Below are positions 57,001-64,000 of a stretch of DNA of 64,000 nucleotides, piece after piece. The notes under the pieces are model-generated. The model was not told the DNA's origin. It worked only from the letters and a program-made list of their open reading frames with translations, and made no database searches. Origin of the DNA: Ancylostoma caninum (lineage: Eukaryota; Nematoda; Chromadorea; Rhabditida; Ancylostomatidae); the NCBI GenBank assembly GCA_037903475.1, contig JBAJFG010000019.1, forward strand, positions 806,001-870,000, read 5' to 3'. The stretch's first letter is position 1. Each line of letters starts with the position of its first letter. A program made the translations under genes and the position numbers.

Positions 57001-58260
57001 TCAGGGCGATGATCGCACTTCACGTTGCAGAGGAGTGTGGTGATCATCGCCACGGTGAGCTGGACTGTCCGTACATGAAAAGTCATCAAATGTACGTGTT
57101 GCACGTATTCCCACATCACTTGCGGGGCTGTTTTATCGTGGGCCTGTTACGAACCATTGCGAGTAACACGCTAGAACTGGTACAACTTGTCAGAAGCACC
57201 AGAAGCACCTCTGTGATCCTGAGAAGTCGTACACATTTGAGCTTGTTCTATGCTGTGGAGCGAAAATCAACATGCCTGAGTCGTAGGCTCAGATGCACTC
57301 TGTGCAATTCGCAATCCTGATCATGCGTGCCTTCAAACCATCACCATACTCCGAATGAGAGTACAGTCTGGTAGCCCAGAACGCGCACCAGAGTGAACTT
57401 TGTGTGCAATTGCGACCGCAGTGGTTTTGGCCGGGCGATCAACTTTTCGATCCATTTTTAGGCTTTCTTTTATAAGTTTTGGTATGTTTTTGATATGTAG
57501 GTGATGTGATTCCTTCCATTTTGATGTTTCGATGCTGTCTCCCATGGAACCGGCTGGTAGGCAGGCCGATTCCACTGCGGTCGCAATTGCACACAAAGTT
57601 CACTCTGGTGCGCGTTCTGGGCTACCAGACTATACTTCACTCGGCGTCTCTTCGCTCCGCAAACTATCTAGTCGCAAAACGATGGCGATCATCACCGTCG
57701 ATGGTCATCATCACCGTCAGCGCCCCGCACATCCGTGCTTGCAGCACCGCCACAGATGGTGATGACCTTCCATTCCTCAGCGTTGGAAGGTCATTGCGCA
57801 TGCGATCATCGCCCCAAATGTGACCACGAGTTGTGCAGGCAGCTGATCTCACCGCCATGACACTTCACTACAGGCCCCAATATCATTTTTTTCTGCAGCA
57901 GAATGAGTTGGCTTTACTGGAGGATGAAGTGCGGAAACGCCAGTTGTGTCCCGAAGAAGAAGAGACTTCTTCGAAAGATCTGTCAAAGGTGGTGAACTAC
58001 CTCACCGCTGACAAAGTACCACATACTTGGAATGGTTGCTCGTTTTATTTTCCTTCTTGTATAGTTCCCCGTGTATTTGTGCTTTTGCAGCAGATCCACG
58101 TCTGTTCCTCATGTGTTCGATGAGCGAGGACGCCTCAATGAAGGTCTACAGGGATTTTCCGCAACGACAGGCGAACAAGCTGGTTAAGCATACGTCAAAG
58201 CGACTTGTTCGCGTATTTCCGGCCAATATGCGAATAAAATCGGACAACTACCTCCCCAAC
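31159..58260 (+). CDS. Phospholipase C, beta-type (PH, EF-hand, X box, start of Y box); 3' end outside window
   Basis: This phosphoinositide-specific PLC would cleave PIP2 to IP3 and diacylglycerol at the plasma membrane, typically under Gq. Exons in phase: 31159-31191, 31854-31928, 32075-32152, 32425-32535, 32604-32746, 32903-33002, 35671-35768, 35915-36066, 36118-36201, 41657-41725, 42403-42482, 47000-47113, 54886-55050, 56632-56769, 57899-58034 and 58091-58260. The beta class is shown by [12 protein letters not shown] and DIVDVRTG in the PH part, [10 protein letters not shown] in the EF part, and a short acidic X/Y linker ([11 protein letters not shown]). The 5' limit is uncertain: the first frame is open back to 31024 without ATG. 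The Y-box remainder, C2 and coiled C-terminus were searched for to 64000 and not found. Nematodes carry two beta-type genes (egl-8 and plc-2); I cannot say which this is, although the divergence makes a plc-2-like gene plausible. Confidence 0.9.
33704..34346. mobile_element. Foldback element of the TTAA/AGGCA family in a PLC intron
   Basis: The left end TTAA + AGGCAAAATC (33700-) and the right end ..GCTGCCT + TTGA (34347-34350) are inverted. Arms of about 250 bp (33704-33955, 34075-34346) are complementary with about 80% identity by eye. It lies in the 2.7-kb intron between exons 6 and 7. Confidence 0.6.
34952..35004. repeat. Perfect 17-bp hairpin with a 19-nt loop
   Basis: CCTCTAACACAGCAGCC (34952-34968) is an exact inverted copy of 34988-35004. 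It lies in a PLC intron. It is too short for a typical pre-miRNA, and no function is assigned. Confidence 0.7.
35671..36201 (+). CDS. PLC-beta exons 7-9: EF-hand region
   Basis: 35671-35768 (acceptor TTCTTCAG), 35915-36066 (acceptor TTTCAG) and 36118-36201 (acceptor TTTTCTTAG). They carry the diagnostic [18 protein letters not shown], equivalent to the [11 protein letters not shown] signature of PLC-beta, then [17 protein letters not shown], equivalent to the SxxGFxxYLxSxE segment. Acidic Ca-loop residues are poorly kept, as is usual in PLC EF-hands. The next intron is 5.4 kb and full of repeats. Confidence 0.9.
36490..36902. mobile_element. TTAA-flanked MITE nested in Helitron-like copy B
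   Basis: TTAA occurs at 36486-36489 and 36903-36906, with inverted ends AGGCAGTGTGTCA. It is 413 bp, matching the family size, and non-coding. Confidence 0.75.
37061..37330. repeat. Tandem repeat, units of 117-118 bp
   Basis: Units start at 37061, 37178 and 37296 (the last partial). Each has AATCAATAAA(A/G)TC(G/A)AT followed by CAAAATGGTT(G/A)(C/T)CA(T/C)ATTCG. The units are inside Helitron-like copy B. Confidence 0.75.
38260..38666. mobile_element. TTAA-flanked MITE, copy 2 of the 265-666 family
   Basis: TTAA occurs at 38256-38259 and 38667-38670. The left end is AGGCAGAGGGCCACCTCG and the right end CGAGGTGG-like ATGAGGTGGACATCTGCCT, inverted. The body aligns along its length with 265-666. 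Confidence 0.75.
39848..40311. mobile_element. Near-perfect palindromic TTAA foldback
   Basis: TTAA occurs at 39844-39847 and 40312-40315. The ends are AGGCAGCAGGAGCTGAA and its inverted counterpart. Almost the entire 464 bp pairs with itself (arms about 39848-40060 and 40095-40311), including CGAACACGCC/GGCGTGTTCG. Mirror-image open frames on both strands are a by-product of the palindrome. It lies in PLC intron 9. Confidence 0.8.
41091..41503. mobile_element. Probable TTAA MITE (413 bp)
   Basis: The right end GAGGTGGGACAGTGCCT + TTAA (41504-41507) is typical of the family. A TTAA at 41087-41090 followed by GGCCCG gives a candidate left end at the family's usual distance, but that end is diverged. 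Confidence 0.4.
41657..47113 (+). CDS. PLC-beta exons 10-12: first half of catalytic X box
   Basis: 41657-41725 carries [16 protein letters not shown] with the first catalytic His. 42403-42482 (acceptor CGTTCAG, donor GTAACA) carries a longer-than-usual linker ending ADVEIYRQ. 47000-47113 carries [11 protein letters not shown] (metal-binding Glu and Asp) and IITHG (second catalytic His), ending IPLK before GTGGGC. All phases match. The segment between SSHNTY and YRQ is about 12 residues longer than in typical PLC-beta/gamma/delta proteins. Confidence 0.88.
43393..44292 (+). mobile_element. Internally deleted mariner element
   Basis: Inverted ends TTAGGTCGTCAAGTATGAAA are flanked by TA (43391-43392, 44293-44294). 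Inside, the plus strand retains the mariner N-terminal signature [14 protein letters not shown] and [13 protein letters not shown] with stops in between. At 900 bp it is short for mariner (about 1.3 kb), so part of the catalytic domain is deleted. Confidence 0.75.
44461..45380. mobile_element. TTAA foldback with about 400-bp arms
   Basis: TTAA occurs at 44457-44460 and 45381-45384, with inverted ends AGGCAGTGTCCACGCTCAGG. The arms 44461-44865 and 44975-45380 are near-identical inverted copies around a loop of about 110 bp. It is non-coding and lies in the PLC intron before exon 12. Confidence 0.8.
45425..45730 (-). pseudogene. Mariner transposase C-terminal fragment
   Basis: The minus-strand translation over two frames shows [19 protein letters not shown], then FEDVDKC and a terminal [13 protein letters not shown]. 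These correspond to the mariner SDYHLFRSMxHxL and LPxRWxxVVxxDGxYF ends. It is frameshifted, has internal stops, and no matching terminal repeats were found. Confidence 0.55.
46457..46883. mobile_element. Foldback MITE with mariner-type ends
   Basis: Ends CAGGGTGCGCGCGAATTATT are inverted and flanked by TA (46455-46456, 46884-46885). Arms run about 70 bp (through GCTCAATCCTTAATG). It is 427 bp and non-coding. The first bases CAGGGTGCG match the 21014-23669 element. Confidence 0.8.
48446..48712. repeat. GC-rich element with repeated CCCGCTCGCACGG
   Basis: In an AT-rich intron, about 267 bp are strongly GC-rich. CGCTCGCACGG or close variants occur about six times in both orientations, with ATGTCGCGTCCCG and GACATGGCTGCGA inverted. 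The ends CAGACAAAAGT and ACTTTTGTCCG are inverted, suggesting a MITE-like mobile unit. Confidence 0.6.
49748..50568 (+). CDS. Small two-exon gene nested in a PLC intron, unknown function
   Basis: Exon 1 is 49748-49950 (ATG at 49748, 67 codons + 2, donor AAG|GTGAAT). Exon 2 is 50244-50568 (acceptor CTATTTACATAG, one base completing an Arg codon, stop TAG 50566-50568). The predicted protein is 175 aa. It includes [51 protein letters not shown] and [26 protein letters not shown] follows at 50629. It has no signal peptide or clear membrane segment, and no domain is recognised. It lies inside the 7.8-kb intron between PLC exons 12 and 13, on the same strand. The intron contains an exact 48-bp tandem duplication. 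It could also be a captured or retained fragment of another gene. Confidence 0.5.
50019..50114. repeat. Exact 48-bp tandem duplication
   Basis: 50019-50066 and 50067-50114 are identical (starting GTTCTGATGTCTGAAGTGG, ending GCTCGCCCATTA). It lies in the intron of the nested gene. Perfect identity implies a recent duplication or an assembly artefact. Confidence 0.9.
50629..50670. repeat. TAAA/TTTA microsatellite, palindromic
   Basis: AATAAATAAATAAATA runs directly into TTTATTTATTTATT, forming an AT-only inverted repeat. The first AATAAA could serve as the poly(A) signal of the nested gene. Confidence 0.8.
50753..51046 (+). CDS. Open frame, 97 codons, doubtful
   Basis: An ATG at 50753 opens a frame to TAA at 51044 with a low-complexity Ser/Asn/Gly tail ([19 protein letters not shown]). 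It has no splice partner and no recognised domain. It lies between the nested gene and the LINE 3' end and could be a host exon or chance. Confidence 0.2.
   Translation: MQRVYGWSSQLLRGTYLDIYIVFRGADDVMLKQVPKLKSSYRIQIRAQTGRRALGAGARINQQDALIPMRSHGSSASSSPNGYTGSPRTGMPNGSYY
51200..53990 (-). pseudogene. LINE reverse transcriptase remnant, split by a mariner
   Basis: Minus-strand reverse transcriptase of a non-LTR retrotransposon. The order is RPISALPTP and [18 protein letters not shown] (before motif A), then [29 protein letters not shown] and YADAIKIYA. After the mariner insertion, [12 protein letters not shown] and [19 protein letters not shown] (C-terminal RT/thumb) follow at 51600-51920. Frameshifts and stops are present. 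The YADD box reads YADA and the motif A Asp is His (YFHLSKAF), so it is dead. The C-terminal pattern resembles CR1/Jockey-type LINEs. The 5' part is missing, as usual for truncated copies. Confidence 0.85.
51923..53199 (+). mobile_element. Mariner element, degenerate, inserted in the LINE
   Basis: Ends TTAGGTTGGTGCAAAAATAA are inverted and flanked by TA (51921-51922, 53200-53201). It is 1277 bp. The plus strand keeps transposase remnants in several frames: [27 protein letters not shown] and [15 protein letters not shown] with [11 protein letters not shown], which are the mariner LDKWVPHEL-, APKHxxKP- and DYHFF-regions. Multiple stops and frameshifts make it non-functional. Confidence 0.9.
54085..54365. 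repeat. Short foldback repeat
   Basis: 54100-54200 and 54260-54365 are diverged inverted copies (for example CATGGTGGTGTAGTGTTA against TAACACTATACCACCATG), separated by about 60 bp. It is non-coding, in PLC intron 12. Confidence 0.65.
54886..56769 (+). CDS. PLC-beta exons 13-14: second half of X box
   Basis: 54886-55050 (acceptor GCTTTCCAG) encodes [20 protein letters not shown], with the Glu of the SxEN motif and HPLKTHP typical of the beta class. 56632-56769 (acceptor ACATTTTAG, donor GTGAGT) encodes [18 protein letters not shown], with the two phosphate-binding Lys. With the previous exons every X-box active-site residue is present, so the enzyme is predicted to be catalytically competent. 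A 1.1-kb foldback sits in the intron between them. Confidence 0.9.
55307..56418. mobile_element. 1.1-kb foldback with a third internal copy
   Basis: Arms 55307-55690 and 56035-56418 are inverted copies starting GATACTTCATC. A third partial copy (55830-55990) lies in direct orientation to the right arm. The right boundary falls about 215 bp before PLC exon 14. Open frames here (for example 55751-56188) are repeat-derived and not exons. Confidence 0.75.
57000..57840. repeat. Diverged foldback between PLC exons 14 and 15
   Basis: 57340-57455 pairs with 57540-57650 (GCAATTGCGACCGCAGTGG against CCACTGCGGTCGCAATTGC). The outer blocks GGGCGATGATCGCA (57004) and GCGATCATCGCCCC (57802) are also inverted. 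It is non-coding. Confidence 0.65.
57899..58260 (+). CDS. PLC-beta exons 15-16: X/Y linker and start of Y box
   Basis: 57899-58034 (acceptor TTTCTGCAG, donor G|GTTGCT) encodes an acidic linker and [16 protein letters not shown], the LSxLVNYxxxxxF entry to the Y box. 58091-58260 (acceptor TTTTGCAG, donor GTTGGT) encodes [20 protein letters not shown], then NYLPN. This matches the xxYNxxxLSRIYPxGxRxxSSNYxP motif with the substrate-binding Ser. The acidic linker in other PLC-betas is autoinhibitory. Both donors are weaker than elsewhere in the gene. Confidence 0.85.
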
Positions 58261-59055
58261 GTTGGTTTAAGCTATTTTTGCTTTGAAAGAATGTAGATGG
58301 AGGCATGGGAAGTTACGATTTTGAAACACCGCAAGTTATCATTGCAAAAACTATGGAACGAGTGAACATATGTACATACTTTGTATATGTCGTGCGTTTC
58401 ACTAGTTGAGAACTGCGGCCCGACTGCGGGTGGCAAGTAGTTGATCGCGTATCAAAAGCATGTGGTCGTATGGATGGAAGGTGATGAAGCACATTTGGGG
58501 GACTAGCCGCCTTCCTAAATCTGACGGGCCGCGTAAGGGATGAAAACTGGTCAGCAATTGGGTGCGCAGGCGGTCAGTTTCTGATTGAAAGCGGACCGGC
58601 CGCGACCCCAGTAGCTGAAGGGCCTCGCATTTTTGGGGTGCTCCGAGCTACTCCCGTACTCGTTTTCTTCTTTACTCGATTTCTACTTTGACAACCACAT
58701 AATACACATCATATTTAAGAATTAGATTTATTTCATTCCGACAGAGCCTTCCTACATATGAGCAGTCCTACTACAGAACTTTTGCCCTCCGAATGTGGAA
58801 CTGAGTTAATGGTAGTTTTTTCCTTCTTCATATTTCGCCTTTTCGCTGAAAAGGCATTCACTGCACAAAAAACTGGCCGCATACAACGCAAATTTCAAGT
58901 TGCAAAAAAGGAAGAATGCACTTATATTGCTGGTCTATGTACTCATGTAGGTCATACATTGGTATCTGTAAGATATAGCACCTTACTTTGAATAAAAATT
59001 GTCAAGGCAGGCGGATGCTTCCGTACAAGGTACTGGTTGTTGTAGTGGGCATCAA

Positions 59056-59442
59056 AGCCAGTGTCTCACGTCAGAAATCGCTCTCGTGAAGAGAGTAATA
59101 CAGTTTTCATAAATTGCGGAAAACAATTTTTTTCTGGACTTTTTGAAGTCTCTTGAATCACTGGGCCGGCTGTGAGAAATGATAGATAGCTCATCAAAAG
59201 TGAACTGTAACTAGTGTGTTATTTTTTCCGTGGAAGCTTCCGGTATATCAAAAATCATCAAAAACCATGTGCAACCAGGTGCATCAAAAACCGACTGCTG
59301 GTGCAAGCGGCAATTGATTGCTCCTCGTAGAAATGTTGTTTGCCCATATTGAGGCATTTCACGCGTATCTCTGGAGTCAGCGCGTCGAGCTGGTCCCGAA
59401 TCTGTTAAGATCTCAAGATCGAAATGAGGTGAGACACTGCCT
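59056..59442. mobile_element. TTAA-family MITE
   Basis: The right end GAGGTGAGACACTGCCT + TTAA (59443-59446) and the left end TCAA + AGCCAGTGTCTCACG are inverted. It is 387 bp. A related block (AGAAATCGCTCTC) also occurs at 25520. Confidence 0.6.
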
Positions 59443-59459
59443 TTAAATTAAATAGCCCC

Positions 59460-61656
59460 ATTCATGGGAGCTTGGCTTTGGAACTTTAGCACTTACTTTC
59501 ATATCAGACCTGAGAGCAGATGAAGTGTCAACTAGCTCTTCAACAAGTTACAGTCCTTTTATCGTCGCGGTCGCAGAATCGCGGTGGGACCTACTGGACC
59601 CTCTCAGTTGGAGCATGCACTCTCCGCATCCATCGTTCAGGTCCCGCCGCGTTTGTGCAGTGACGGAATCCGTCTATCTTTTCGACAAGGACTATATATT
59701 ATAGAACACAGAATCTCAGCTATGAAGCTTCGTGACGAGCACAACTCTTTTAAAACCGGCGTTGCAAAAACGAAATTTGTGATTGAATTTGTGCACTGCT
59801 CGGTCTTCAACATTTCATACGGATCGTTGAGAGAATGATAATTATTATCATAAGTGCTCCGCCCACAAAATAGGTGCGCGGGCCCTCCTCTGAAATAAAG
59901 AAGGGTGCGCGGCCAGTCCTCTAAAGTGCCTGAATGTGTACGCCTTAAAAGGGAAGTACACGGACTTTATCTGCTTATCAAAAAGTCCTATGTGATTTGA
60001 CCCTGCATGGTTGAAATGACGCTGGGTACTCTTCCAAGACTGGAGCTCTAACAAGCGAAGGATACTAGGGGAGGTCCAGCCATTCGTGACGGCATGTGCA
60101 CTAACATGGGCAGTTTCTGAAACTGATTTCAAGTCTGTACCGCATATCTGCTGAGGGGTTCCGACACTCATTACCAGAAATATTAGCTGGAGAGGATTCA
60201 GAGGGGAAGCTAAAGTATACAAAACGTGGGAAGAGAGTAAAAAGCTATGCAATAAGGAAAATTCTCAATTATCTCATGAAAAAAGGCTACATAGAGGATG
60301 ATTCAAGCACAACTAACATGTGGTGCAACGGGCTCTTCAGGCGCATGTTTACGGTCTCGCATCCTCGTGCGGTCGATGGTTTTGCATTTCCTCATCCAAT
60401 GTTGTATTTCTTTTATTCAAAAACATTTCAAATACTGCTACGTCATCTTCTTCACCCACAATATGGTGTTCTAGAGTTCTAAAGGCAGTTAGTGCCATCT
60501 TTTTGCTGCTCAATTTTCACAGCAGGGTACAGAGCATCCGCAATTAGATTCTTCTGCTAGGAAGGGAAATCCAGAAATTTATGCACACATTTGGTGAGAT
60601 GTTGTCAATCATTTTTCTGAATATTGCACGTGATAATGTCGTATAGATCGAACTTCTTCACCAACTGCTACAAGACAACTTTGTGGGTCTCACACCAGAT
60701 TTGATTGGGTGCTGTAAGCAAAGAGGAGTGAGCTCTTCTTTACTCGCTGTTCACTCTTCGAAAAAATTCTGTGTTCCAACCACTTTGTGTTATCTTTCCT
60801 CATGCGTGCATGAAATGTTGGGATTTTGTTTTGCATGAATACGCTTTTTGAATGTTTTTCAAGCCTAAAGTTCTAGATTACAAAAAAAGAACATGATGCG
60901 GCAGTACTGGAATTTTCAAGACAATATATAGCACTGAAAACATGTGGCTTATCACGCCGCCACATCTCACCTGAATCAGACGCCTTAGACACCTTTGCTA
61001 AGTGCCCCGCCCAAGAGTTCTGCAAAAAAAAACCGCTGCAACTCTCCGCAGAGGGCACCACAGCAGATATGAAGAACGTATTCATGATCAGCATCAAAAA
61101 CTGCATTTTAAAAACTGGTTACGAATTGCCGGACCTCCTGGTATCCTTCTCTTGAAAGCACAGCCAGTATCGACACTTCCTACAGCTCTTTGAAACTAGC
61201 CTGAGATCCGTCCAGACCAGGCAATAAAGCGTAAATGGCTGCAACGGGCCAGACTACCAAGCAGGGCAAACACTGAAAAAAGTCCAAGATGTGGCATGGC
61301 TATGATTATTTACAGTACCGAGCAAAAAGATTGCAACTTTTCGTTTTTCGTCTATAACTTTTTTCAGAGCAGAGCATGAAGGCCAATTTTTTTATGAGAG
61401 TCGTAGATACTCATGTGAGATAGAATGAAGTTGAAAACTTCTCACCCTGCATACTTTATTTTCTTAAAGATTTTTTTCGCAGATCTCGAAATTCGTAATT
61501 TGGCACCATACGCAAAGTCTCCCAAAATGAAACGAAGTTGTTGGGATCGGGCACCGAATTGATTGTTCGCATTAGAATCAACTCGTATTTGCTAGGAAAT
61601 GTGCATGTGGTGACTACGGCTGACATTTGCGAGGACTATGAAGTTAGTTCAACAGT
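59460..61656. other. PLC intron, no exon found
   Basis: This should be intronic to the PLC gene. The remaining Y box (usual motif WNxGCQMVxLNxQT) was looked for on the plus strand and not seen. Open frames at 59584-59838 and 60276-60482 lack similarity or splice context. A block at 61307 (CCGAGCAAAAAGATTGC) looks like a transposon end, but no partner was found. Confidence 0.35.
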
Positions 61657-62523
61657 GATGTTTTATGGATGTTTTTGCCTCTCTGGCACCCTCTATCGGA
61701 TTTGATTGGAGGGAAAAGATGCTGCTGATGACTCTAAAAGTTTGGTTACAGCTGCTAGAATTTTACACATTTCATTGCTCTTTCGGAATTCCAAGATATT
61801 CCGGCTAGTTGCAATGCAGCCAATTGGGCACATCACGGAAAATAAAGTTTTGAAATTTTTTCTGTTTCGAGAAAGAAGATACCCCAATGCTCTCATGAGT
61901 GTTAAAGATGCTTAAGGATTCCTAAAATATTGCCGTACATTACGACTGAAATATTGCATGTCGCCTTGGATTTATCGACACAGGAGTACTCGAAGTGAGG
62001 AGTGCCAGTCAGTAGCAGTAATGGGTGTGCTCCTTTGCTTCCCACACAAGTTCTCATAATTCGCCTAGAGTCTTTTTCTTTGGAAACATCTCTTTTGATT
62101 AGATTCATCCAATTTTAACTAAAACAGCTGGTTTTTATCATGACAGGGCACACTATCCCATTTTGGTGGTGTCCCGTACAGTTCATTGCATTTTAGCAAA
62201 ACCTTCCTCATCGAATCCAAGGTGACATGAGTCGCCATGTACACGGCAATATTCTAAGGATCCTTAAGGATCTTTACCACTCATGAGATCGTTGGTGTAT
62301 CTTCCTTCTCGAGACAAAAATTCAAAACTTATTTTCCGTAATGTGCACAATTGGCTGCATTGCAACTAGCCGGAATATTTTGGAATCCCGAAGGAGCAAT
62401 GCTATGTGTTAAGTTCTAGCCATTGTAACCAAACTTTGAGAGCGACCAGCAGTATCTCTTCCTTTCAAACAAAGCCGATAGAGGGTGCCAGAGAGGCAAA
62501 AACATCCATCCACAAAACATCAG
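61657..62523. mobile_element. Foldback element with about 320-bp arms
   Basis: 61657-61975 and 62212-62523 are inverted copies (for example GGATGTTTTTGCCTCTCTGG against its complement, and GGCTAGTTGCAATGCAGCCA). The loop is about 235 bp. No target duplication was defined. Confidence 0.75.
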
Positions 62524-63646
62524 AAAACATTTGGGGAATTCTATTAGCATTGCATTGCTGAATTCATTTTTGCATCTCTGTTGCGCTTTAATGTTTGTTT
62601 GCAGATCCACTGGATGATGGGCGTTCAAATGGTGGCTCTTAATTTTCAGACAAATTGTACTGAAATGCTGATGAATCACACCATGTTCGAGCAAACTGCA
62701 TGCTCCGGGTGAGCTAGATGCCAAGCTTTTCTTGAAAGATACGGTGTAGAGCTCCAGTCCATATAGGTACATAGTGATTGTGAGATACACTCCATAAGCT
62801 TTGTCCGTAATTCTGCAAAGAGCAGCGCATGCATCGCTGCTTCTATTGCGTAGGTCGGCATTGAAGGCTTGGAAACATGGAAGACAGAGAATCACACATA
62901 CCACTAACGGTTCGTCACAATAGTACAAAGTAATATACTTTGTATTACTACATATGTAGTTTTGCGACGCCAGTGAAGGACAATTTATACTAGATGTGTA
63001 CGTCTATATTAGAAGGTACGAGTAGATCTTCGCAAATAGGTGAGTGCGTCTGATGCGCTGTTGACGCATCATGTAGTAATAATTACCCTGAGCAATAAAT
63101 CGTTGCATATTCATGAAAGAAATCGCAAAAAGCTATAATATAATAAGTGCAAGTCGTATCTTCGCTAACAGCGTTCTCAAAGCGACTATTGGATTGGGGA
63201 ATAAGTTCCTGCTGCTTTTTCACTCTGTTTTTTTATGGTGATATGAGTCCCGCCTGATTTGCTCTGCTTGCGCATTTTGTAGCACTTGATTCTCTGATGT
63301 TTGGTAGCGATACATTTAGCAAGAGAATGTGTTTGGGAATACATTTTACGGGATAAACTTTTGCTTGGCAATACATTTTACGGGAGAACGAGTGAAGAGC
63401 CTGTTTGCCAATACAAAAGGCGAGAAAATCTGTTGGCGATATAAGTATATCCGGATGATCGAGAGGTTTCAAATGATTATTTGTGAGAAATGTTTTGTGC
63501 CTGAGAATGATTTCTTCTCCAGTTTCTCTGTCATAGTTCTCATAGGTATTATTGGTTTGAGAGGGATGAAATTTTGTCCATTGCAGCTAATACCCATTTC
63601 GTTCTTGATTTTTAAAACAGAAAATTTTTTGCAAATAATTTCATGG
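62524..63646. other. No supported gene
   Basis: The minus-strand frame 62416-62928 (170 codons) overlaps the foldback arm and shows no domain. A block at 62983-63065 (ACTAGATG(T/C)GT(A/G)CGTCTATA) is shared with 47552-47740, so it is repeat-derived. Confidence 0.35.
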
Positions 63647-63936
63647 TCGGGCGCGTGTGGCGCAGTGGTAAGAGGCTCGCTGCGCACGCACACGATCGAT
63701 GGCTCGATCCCGCCTGAGGCCAACCAAGCCTTCCATCCCTCCGGGGGTCGGTAAATTGGTACCAGAGGAGTCTGGGAGGATGAAGCACTGACTTGGTGCA
63801 TCGGATGCCTCCCGCAAGTCTTTGTACAGGGCACATACGCATTCAACGCCTCTACGATGCTCAGATGAAGACGAATGCGTGGCGCATCTCTCGTGACGGG
63901 ATTGATTAACGCCGACCACTTTATCCTTTATCCTTT
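63647..63936 (+). mobile_element. tRNA-derived SINE
   Basis: The 5' part carries RNA polymerase III internal promoter boxes, A-box TGGCGCAGTGGTAAGAG (from 63658) and B-box GGCTCGATCCC (63701-63711). It is followed by an unrelated body and a simple tail CTTTATCCTTTATCCTTT (63919-63936). It is flanked by near-identical 10-bp target duplications AATTTCATGG (63637-63646) and AATTCCATGG (63937-63946). The tRNA-like head does not fold to a full functional tRNA, so it is a SINE rather than a tRNA gene. Confidence 0.8.
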
Positions 63937-64000
63937 AATTCCATGGTTCCCCTTGGCTTTATCCGGTGAACAAAAAATGAAATTGCACTGAAACTTTTTT

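Noticed and set aside
62416..62928. Minus-strand 170-codon open frame
   Set aside because: It runs into the arm of a foldback element, shows no domain and has no gene context.
63647..63725. Functional tRNA gene
   Set aside because: Only the A and B boxes are present. Acceptor-stem pairing is poor, and the unit is followed by a SINE body and tail with target duplications.

Overview
The window looks like nuclear DNA of a nematode, most likely a strongylid (hookworm-like) worm. The reasons are short exons (about 70-220 nt) with GT(A/G)AG donors and TTTCAG/TTCCAG-type acceptors, introns from 41 bp to several kb, a metazoan phospholipase C gene, and a very dense load of Tc1/mariner, LINE, SINE, Helitron-like and foldback elements. 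There are no operons with ribosome binding sites, no rRNA and no CRISPR. The species assignment is inference; no single sequence proves it. All exons were joined by eye from splice signals and reading phase.

Layout. (1) 1-15 kb: mostly minus-strand exons. A convincing immunoglobulin-like domain lies at 2663-4691. Further minus-strand exons of unrecognised protein(s) lie at 5.8, 9.3-9.6, 10.2, 13.3 and 14.5 kb. One plus-strand terminal exon with a poly(A) signal lies at 12.8-13.0 kb. (2) 15.3-19.9 kb: a plus-strand multi-exon gene of unknown function with a Tc1/mariner-type element in an intron. (3) 21-31 kb: a repeat region holding a 2.66-kb foldback with TA target duplications, a composite foldback, and a nearly complete DD37D (maT-like) transposon with a broken transposase. 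(4) 31.1-58.3 kb and beyond: a plus-strand PLC-beta-type gene, followed through 16 exons from the PH region via EF-hands and the whole catalytic X box to the start of the Y box. The Y-box remainder, C2 and C-terminal parts are not visible and probably lie beyond 64 kb. Its introns house most of the repeats and one small same-strand two-exon gene (49748-50568).

Repeat biology dominates. At least ten elements share a terminal AGGCA(G)-type repeat flanked by TTAA (piggyBac-like target duplications), either as about 400-bp MITEs or as long foldbacks. Others carry TA duplications and mariner-type ends (CAGGGTG..., TTAGGTTGG..., TTAGGTCGTC...). Several are nested: a TTAA MITE inside a Helitron-like element, a TTAA MITE inside the 2.66-kb foldback, a mariner inside a LINE, and a maT element inside a foldback. 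A tRNA-derived SINE with near-identical 10-bp target duplications closes the window.

How the genes relate: the PLC would hydrolyse PIP2 downstream of Gq, and all X-box catalytic residues are kept. No functional link between it and the neighbouring unknown genes can be read from the sequence.
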